Source: Cynocephalus volans (taxonomy: Eukaryota; Chordata; Mammalia; Dermoptera; Cynocephalidae). Taken from it: 64,000 nucleotides of DNA. The stretch is taken from contig NC_084462.1 of NCBI RefSeq assembly GCF_027409185.1, positions 184,502,071 to 184,566,070 on the forward strand, read 5' to 3'. The notes beneath the pieces were generated by a model that saw only the letters and a program-made list of their open reading frames with translations, was not told the origin of the DNA and made no database searches. Positions 58,231 through 64,000 of this stretch are shown here, one piece after another. Numbering within the stretch: position 1 is the first letter of the stretch; each line of letters starts with the position of its first letter. The position numbers and the translations under genes were made by a program.

Positions 58231-59319
58231 TTAGTAAAAAATTAAATACCACACTCCACAAATTAGGAATAAGAGGGAACATCCTCAACCTGATAAAAGG
58301 AAACTACCAAAACCCCACAGCCACACACACAATCATACTTCATGGTAAAAGACTGGAGGCTTCCCTTTAAGGTCAGGAACAAGACAAGGAGGTCTACTCT
58401 CAACACGTCTATTCAACATCATACTGGAGGTTCTAGCCAAGGCAATTAGGCCAGATAAATAAATGGAAGACATCCAGGTTGGAAAACAAGTAAAACTATC
58501 TCTGTTTGCAGATGACATGATTTTGTATATAGAAAATCCTGAGAAATGCGCTAAAAAATATTAGAACTAATACATTAAGCAAGATTTAAGATCAATATGC
58601 AAAATTCCATTGTATTTCTATGTACTGGCAATAAACACTCCAAAAATGAAGCTCAGAAAATAATTCCATTTACAGTAGTATCAAAAAGAATAAAATAGTT
58701 AGGAATAGATCCCACAAAAGAACTGTAAGACTTGTGCTCTGAAAACTACAAAACATTGAAAGAAATTAAAGAAGACCTAAATAAATGGAAAAGAAATCCT
58801 ATGCTCATCAACACACTGGTCTACAGATTCAATGCAATCCTTATGAAAATCACATGTGGCTTTGTTGTTGTTGTTGCAGAAATTGACAAGCTGATTCTAA
58901 AATTCACATGGAAATGCAAGAAATCCAGAAGAGCCCGAACAATCTCAGAAAAAGACAAAGTTGGAGGATTCACACGTTCCACTTTCAGAACTTACTGCAA
59001 AGCTACAGTGATGAAGACAGTCTGGTGCTGGCGTAAGAACAGACTCACAGACCAATGGAACAGAACTGAGAATCCAGAAATAAACCCTCACATGTATGGT
59101 CTGCTGATTTTTGCCAAGGATGTTAAGACCATTCAATGGGGAAAGAATAGTCTTTTCCTTCTTTTTAAACATTTTTTAATTTTTTTAATTTTTAAAATAA
59201 AAAAATTTAAATTGGAACATAACTGATTGTACATATCTGTGGGGAAGAATAGTCTTTTCAACAAACGGTGCTGGGGCCACTGGATGTTCACATGGAAAAG
59301 AATGGAGCTGGACCCTGAA

Positions 59320-59936
59320 TTTGTTTCCTGGGGCTGCTGTAACAAATGACCGCAAACCGGGTGGCCTCTAATAACAGAAATTTATTTTGGAGGCCAGAAA
59401 TCCGAGATCGAGGTGTCGGCAGGGTGGGTTCCTTCGGGGAGCTCTGAGGGAGAATCTGCTCGATGCCTCTCTCCTAGCTCCCAGCGGTTGCCGGCCATCC
59501 TTGGCTTGCAGCCCCTCACTCAGTCTCTGCTTCTGTCACGGCATAGCCCTTCTTCCCGCTGTGTGTGTCTGTCTTCGCATATCCCCCTCCTTATAAGAAC
59601 CCCAATCACTGGATTTAGGGCCCATCGCAATCCAATATGGGGCTGGCCCGTGCCTCACTCGGGAGAGTGTGGTGCTGATAACACCAAGGCCACAGGTTCG
59701 GATCCCTATATAGGGATGGCCGGTTATCTCACTGGGTGAACGTGGTGCTGACAACACCAAGTCAAGGGTTAAGATCCCCTTACCGGTCATTAAAAAAAAA
59801 AAAAAAATCCAATATGATCTCAACTTAACATGATTACATTTGCAAAGACCCTAATTCCAAACAAGGTCACATTCTTAGGTTCTAAGATTTGAACTTCAAC
59901 ATATCTTCTTTGGGGCTGTGATTTAACCCACAAAAG
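59320..59936 (-). repeat. MLT1-type MaLR LTR, antisense, inserted in L1 and carrying a t-SINE
   Basis: On the + strand it begins tgtttcctggggctgctgta and carries ctccttataagaaccccaat (59587 on) and aaagaccctaattccaaaca (59844 on), the reverse complement of MLT1 LTR text. L1 ORF2 sequence resumes on both sides (gaatggagctggaccct / cccttccttaccacataca). Confidence 0.75.
59640..59805 (+). mobile_element. t-SINE dimer (canonical subfamily) nested in MLT1 LTR
   Basis: The first unit retains a full anticodon arm, TGGTG-CTGATAA-CACCA, with anticodon GAT (Ile), and an intact B box ggttcggatcc. The second unit ends ccccttaccggtcat and the tail is poly-A. Perfect 11-bp target duplications (AATCCAATATG) lie at 59629-59639 and 59806-59816. 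This is the clearest canonical copy in the window. Confidence 0.92.
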
Positions 59937-60219
59937 ATCCCTTCCTTACCACATACATAAAGTTTAACTCAAAAGGGACCATACACCTGAATGTAAAACC
60001 TAAAACTTTAAAACTTCTAGAAGAAAGTAGAGGAGAAAACCTTCATGAACTTGGGTTAGGCAAAACCTTCTCAGATATGACACCAAAAGCACAAACAACA
60101 AAACAGAAGGGAGATAAATTGGACAATTAAAATCAGAAGTTTTTGTGCTTCATAAGACACCATCAAAAACTCTGAGAAGACGACCACAGAAGAAAATATT
60201 TGCAAATTACATATCTGCT

Positions 60220-60405
60220 GGGGCCGAGCCCGTGGCGCACTCGGGAGAGTGCGGCGCTTGGAGCGCCGCGACGCTCCCACCACGGGTTCGGATCCCATAC
60301 AGGAATGGCCGGTGCACTCACTGGCTGAGTGCCGGTCACGAAAAAGACAAAAAAACAAAACAAAACTATGTTTGGATTCTGCCTACCAAAAAAAAAAAAA
60401 AAAAA
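60220..60405 (+). mobile_element. t-SINE, GC-hairpin subfamily, nested in L1
   Basis: The head ggggccgagcccgtggcgca is followed by ggagcg...cgctcc, which can pair, then cacgggttcggatccc and a shortened second unit ending gccggtcacgaaaaagac. Perfect 16-bp target duplications (AAATTACATATCTGCT) lie at 60204-60219 and 60406-60421. It shares the hairpin-type head with the copy at 19578. Confidence 0.9.
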
Positions 60406-61715
60406 AAATTACATATCTGCTAAGAGACTTGTACACAGAATGTATGAAGAACTCTTACAGCTGAACAATAAAAGGACAAATAACCCAATGGAAAAATGTG
60501 CAAAGGAGTTGAACAGACATTTCTCCAGAGAAGACATACAAATGGCCAACAGGCACGTGAACAGATGCCCAGCATCATTAGCTGTCAGGGAAACGCAAAT
60601 CATGACCACAGTGCATGCCACTTTGCCCCACTAGGATGGCTATCCTCAAAACACTGATAATAACAAGTGTCGGCGAGCATGTGAAGAAACGAACACGCAT
60701 ACGTTGCTGGTGGGAATGTAAAATGGTCTGAAAAACAGGTGGCAGTTCCCCAAATTGCTAAACGTGGAGATACCATAAGACCCAGCAACTCCACTCCTAG
60801 GTATAGACCTAAAACAAATGAACACATAGGTCCACGTACAATTTTGTACACAAGTGTCCATAGCAGCATTATTCATAACAGCCAAAAAGTGGAAACCATC
60901 TAAATGTCCAACAGCTGATGAATGGATGATAAAATAACAATATTTGGCAATAAAAAAGAATAAAGTAATAATACATAATATAACATTGATGAAACCTGAA
61001 CACATCTTGTTTAGTAAAAGAAAATGTGGTCACTAAAGACCATACACATGGTGTGACTCCATTTGTATGAAATGTCCAGAAAAGGCAAATCTGTAGAGAC
61101 AAAAAGTAGATTAGTGGTTGCCAGGGGTTCGGGAAACCGGGGAGAAATGAAGAGTGACCACTAATGGGTCTGGGGCTTCTTCTTGGAACATTTGTGAAAA
61201 TGTTCTAAAGTTGATTGACATGCGTGAATATACTAAAACCCATTGAATTGTGCACTCCAAGTGGGTAAATTGTATAGTGTGTGAATTATGTCTCATTAAG
61301 ACTTTTAAAAAATCAGCTGGCCATATTTGTGTGGGTTTATTTCTGGATTCTCTCTTGATCCATTGATTTCTGTGCTAGTCCCTTTGCCAATACATCTTGA
61401 TTACCTTAGCTTTATGTAAGTCTTAAAATTGGTTAGTGAGACTCCTCCATATTTTTTTCTTCTTTTTCAGAATTGTTTGGCTATTCTCGTTCTTTTACAT
61501 TTGTATATAAATTTTAGAATAAGCTTGTCTATATCTACAAAATTCCTTGCAGGGATTTTGATTGGAATTGCATTAAATCTGTAGGGCATTTTGGGGAGAA
61601 CTGACATCTTAACTACGTTGAACCTTCCCGTTCATGAACATAGTATGTCTCTCTCCATTTATTTAGGCATCTTTGATTTCTTTCATCAGTATTTTGTAGT
61701 TTTCAGCATACAAAC

Positions 61716-61807
61716 TTGTACATGGCTTGTTAGATTAACACCAAAGTATTTAATTTTTTTTTTGTACATGGCTTGCTAGATTAACACCAAAGTATTTAAT
61801 TTTTTTT
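61716..61807 (+). repeat. 46-bp tandem duplication beside a t-SINE insertion
   Basis: Copy 1 (61716-61761) and copy 2 (61762-61807) begin ttgtacatggcttg and differ at one base (t/c). Both contain attaacaccaaagtattt. The t-SINE inserted at the end of copy 2. Confidence 0.9.
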
Positions 61808-61975
61808 TTTTTTTTTAAAGATGACCGGTAAAGGGATCTTAACCCTTGACTTGGTGTTGTCAGCACCACGCTCTCCCAAGTGAGCTAACTGGCCATCCCT
61901 ATATAGGGATCCGAACCCGTGGCCTTGGTGTTATCAGCACCACACTCTCCCGAGTGAGCCAAGGGCCGGCCCCTA
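61804..61975 (-). mobile_element. t-SINE dimer, minus orientation
   Basis: The poly-T tract and gatgaccggtaaagggatct lead into both tRNA-like units and end at gggccggcccc. Perfect 15-bp target duplications (AAAGTATTTAATTTT) lie at 61789-61803 and 61976-61990. Both anticodon-arm remnants are recognisable (tggtgttgtcagcaccac; tggtgttatcagcaccac). Confidence 0.9.
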
Positions 61976-62830
61976 AAAGTATTTAATTTTAACACTTAAG
62001 AATTTCATAACAAACTATTACAAATAGCACTGCTTTTAAAGTTTTGGTTTCAGCTGTTCACTGCTGGTATACAGAAACAGGATTGAATTTTGTGTTTTGC
62101 TCTTGTTTTCTGCAACTTTGCTAAACATTTGTTAGCATCGGACTTTTCTTTCATAGAATTCTTGGAATTTTCTACACAGACTTTCATGTCATCTATGAAT
62201 GGGGACATTTTCATTCTTCCCTTCCAATCTGCACATCTTGTATTTGTTTTTCTGTCTTGCCGTCTTGGCTGCGCCTGCCAGTGTGACATTGGACGGGAGC
62301 GAACAGAATGGACATCTCTGCCTCGTTCCTGATCTCACAGCAAAGCATTCAGCCCTTCATCATTAAGTATGTGTTAGATGTAAGGTTTTTGTGGATGTTT
62401 GTTTTGTGGTTGCTTTATGCAGAGTCCCTTTATTTGATGAGTAAGTTCCCTTTGATTTCTAGTTTGCTGAGAGTGTTTATCATGGATGGATGCTGAATTC
62501 TGCCAAATGCTTTGTCTGTCTCAATTGAGATGACTTCATGGTTTTCTTCTTTAGACTTAACGTGGTGGATCATGCTGACGTGGTTTCACATACTGGACCA
62601 GCCCTGCACTCCTGGGATCACTTCCATTTGGTTGTGGTACTTGTGGTTTTTTTTTTTTTTTTAAATGTTGCTTCATTCTATTTGCTAACTTTTTGTTGGA
62701 GGATTTTGTGTTATCTTGGCATTGGTGGCTGTTGATTTTTTTCTCTTGTGGGCTAGATTTTCCCGGTTCTTCATATGTAGAGTAATTTTAGATTGTACCC
62801 TGCACATTGAGACATTTTGTTATGAGGCTC

Positions 62831-64000
62831 TGGCCTTGTCTAAATACCACAGAGAGTGCTGACTTTTTGCTTTAGCACGAAAGCAACCCAGCTAGGTTCA
62901 GGGCACAAGTACCAAATAGCCTTCTGTGAGTCACAGTTTCAATGTCAGTTTTGTTTTCAAAGCTTTACAGTGCTCCTTGGATCTGTCCGGTGTGTGCAGT
63001 ACCCAGTGCCCAATGTGGGCCGTGGTCTGTCCTGTCCTTTGGTTCTCAGTCTTTGAGACTCCTACATGCAGCTTGTGGTTGAGCGCAGAAGTCACAAACG
63101 ACTTCATGGGTTTGCTCTCTGGACTTCCTCTCTCTCCACGACCTCTCAGGTGCTTTCTGGTTCTCTGGGGACCACGTTTCCTGTGACTAAGGGAGAGGAA
63201 AGTTCCTCTCCCTTAGCGTTTTAGGTGCTTGTGAACCCCAATGGCCTTGGCCAGAGCCACGATGGGAAGGCCTAGGGCCTGGGGCATTAGAGAACAGAGA
63301 AAAGTAAAACCACTACCACCACCAAAGAACTCAACAAACTAAGCCATCCCCCCCAAACCCTAACTGCCTCCCTACTCTGTGAGCATTAGGGACCCCTTTC
63401 TTTCCTGTTCCCTGAGCCAGAACTATAGGGCTTCTGGAATTTTCTCTGTCCACATCCCGGTCCCATTTCTGCCTTTCAGGCTGTGTTGAGTCTGCACCGG
63501 GGGAAATGGGAGTAAAAACTGGAAACTCACTGTCACTTTTGTGGGCCTTCAAATTCTGGCCTGTCTCCGTATCTGTCTGTTACTGTTTGCTTTTCAGAAT
63601 CCACAAATGCTTCATGCTTTCTGTCCCGTCTTTATAGCTGCACTCAGTGGGAGAGACAGGGTCAGCTGAGCCTACTCCATCCCACCCAAAACGGGGACCC
63701 AGGAAACGTGAGAGAGTAACGTAATGAACACACATAAATCCTTCGCCTCGATTCAGTAGCTCTTACTATCTTGCTACATTTGCTTTATCTTTACTGATGT
63801 GTGTGTGGAAAAACATACGTTTTATTCTGGACCATACGAAAGTAAACTACAGGCACCATAACAATTCACCCTGCACACCTCACACCTCTCAAGGACAGGC
63901 GCAGCGTCCTGTAGCAGCACAACACCACGGCCGCACCTGACAACTGCAGCAGTTCTATGTGCTGTCACTTTGGGAAGCGCATTTGTGTGAGATTCCTTTC
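62831..64000. other. Right end of window: no gene seen
   Basis: This is probably old L1 3'UTR-like DNA (mixed T-rich text) grading into unassigned sequence. A perfect 14-bp inverted repeat with a 2-bp spacer lies at 63187-63216. No exon or RNA gene could be supported. Confidence 0.35.
63187..63216. repeat. Perfect 14-bp inverted repeat, 2-bp spacer
   Basis: Left arm CTAAGGGAGAGGAA (63187-63200) and right arm TTCCTCTCCCTTAG (63203-63216) are exact reverse complements separated by ag. It could form a cruciform or RNA hairpin. It is not followed by a T-run that would suggest a Pol III terminator. Confidence 0.9.

Larger units (their letters stand above)
58235..61310 (+). mobile_element. L1 (LINE-1) 3' half, + orientation, with nested insertions
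   Basis: This is the ORF2 coding strand from the reverse-transcriptase region (words encoding LFADDMILYIENP near 58506-58545, the catalytic DD retained) through the C-terminal region to a 3'UTR ending near 61310. It is broken by stops and frameshifts (longest frame 58732-59226, 164 codons). An antisense MLT1 LTR (59320-59936) and a t-SINE (60220-60405) interrupt it. No active element remains. Confidence 0.85.
61311..62830 (-). mobile_element. Antisense L1 ORF2 fragment split by a t-SINE
   Basis: The + strand reads reverse-complement ORF2, for example attggaattgcattaaatct (61562) and gtggatcatgctgacgtggt (62564). No minus-strand frame survives. It is interrupted by a minus-strand t-SINE (61804-61975) next to a 46-bp tandem duplication. 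Confidence 0.75.

Noticed and set aside
58506-58545. Reverse-transcriptase motif suggesting an active LINE-1
   Set aside because: The catalytic FADD text is recognisable but the frame is broken, the 5' half is missing, and two younger insertions interrupt the element.
57745-61310. Twin-priming inversion explaining adjacent antisense and sense L1
   Set aside because: The antisense part appears to cover an ORF2 segment also present in the sense part, which a single inverted insertion would not produce. Two insertions are simpler.
40521-64000. Search for TMEM121 or immunoglobulin constant exons expected next in the human gene order
   Set aside because: No membrane-protein frame or Ig-domain exon was found in this interval. 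The next gene must lie beyond the window.
1-64000. CRISPR arrays, bacterial operons, intact tRNA or rRNA genes
   Set aside because: None seen. The tRNA-like sequences are SINE heads with tails and target-site duplications, and all genes are spliced mammalian genes.

Overview
This window is mammalian nuclear DNA. It holds the last exons of MTA1 and three complete genes, CRIP2, CRIP1 and TEDC1, all on the + strand and in the order known from the distal end of human chromosome 14q32.33, next to the immunoglobulin heavy-chain locus. The species clue comes from the repeats. Seven short interspersed elements have a tRNA-Ile-like head (anticodon loop CTGATAA, B box GGTTCGGATCC), and several are fused to a second tRNA-Ile-like unit ending in CCCCTTACCGGTCA. 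This monomer/dimer tRNA-Ile architecture matches the t-SINE (CYN) family described from Dermoptera, so a colugo (Galeopterus or Cynocephalus) is the best guess. That is inferred from SINE structure alone.

Layout. 1-1019: MTA1 intron containing an old L1 piece. 1020-7899: eleven terminal MTA1 coding exons (401 residues to the stop), 3'UTR to about 8425. 8426-11000: intergenic, nothing recognised. 11100-12147: CpG-island promoter of CRIP2 with two RFX/X-box-like motifs. 12105-16756: CRIP2 (8 coding exons, 208 aa, two LIM domains). 17751-21247: a SINE and a MaLR provirus that itself carries a nested SINE. 21250-26100: GC-rich intergenic DNA with a TG repeat. 26100-27225: CpG-island promoter of CRIP1. 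27186-28388: CRIP1 (4 coding exons, 77 aa, one LIM domain). 30780-31836: promoter of TEDC1 with several inverted CCAAT boxes and a strong CTCF-like motif. 31690-40227: TEDC1 (8 coding exons, 426 aa). 40510-64000: gene-free, AT-richer, dominated by L1 fragments in both orientations, ERVL/MaLR LTRs, an ERV1-like LTR, t-SINEs and one orphan CpG-rich block at 53.1-53.6 kb.

How the genes relate. MTA1 is a NuRD corepressor subunit. CRIP2 and CRIP1 are sister LIM-only zinc-finger genes, and their repeated 95-nt and 58-nt exons record LIM-module duplication. TEDC1 works with TEDC2 and delta/epsilon tubulin in making centriolar triplet microtubules. The genes are not an operon, and their proximity is a conserved vertebrate linkage.

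I found no previously undescribed protein system. The observations most worth testing are a candidate CTCF architecture at the locus (16.3, 31.3 and 34.0 kb), X-box-like motifs upstream of CRIP2 and at 21.5 kb, a t-SINE subfamily in which a GC-rich hairpin replaces the anticodon arm, a possible alternative terminal exon in TEDC1, and the orphan CpG-rich block.
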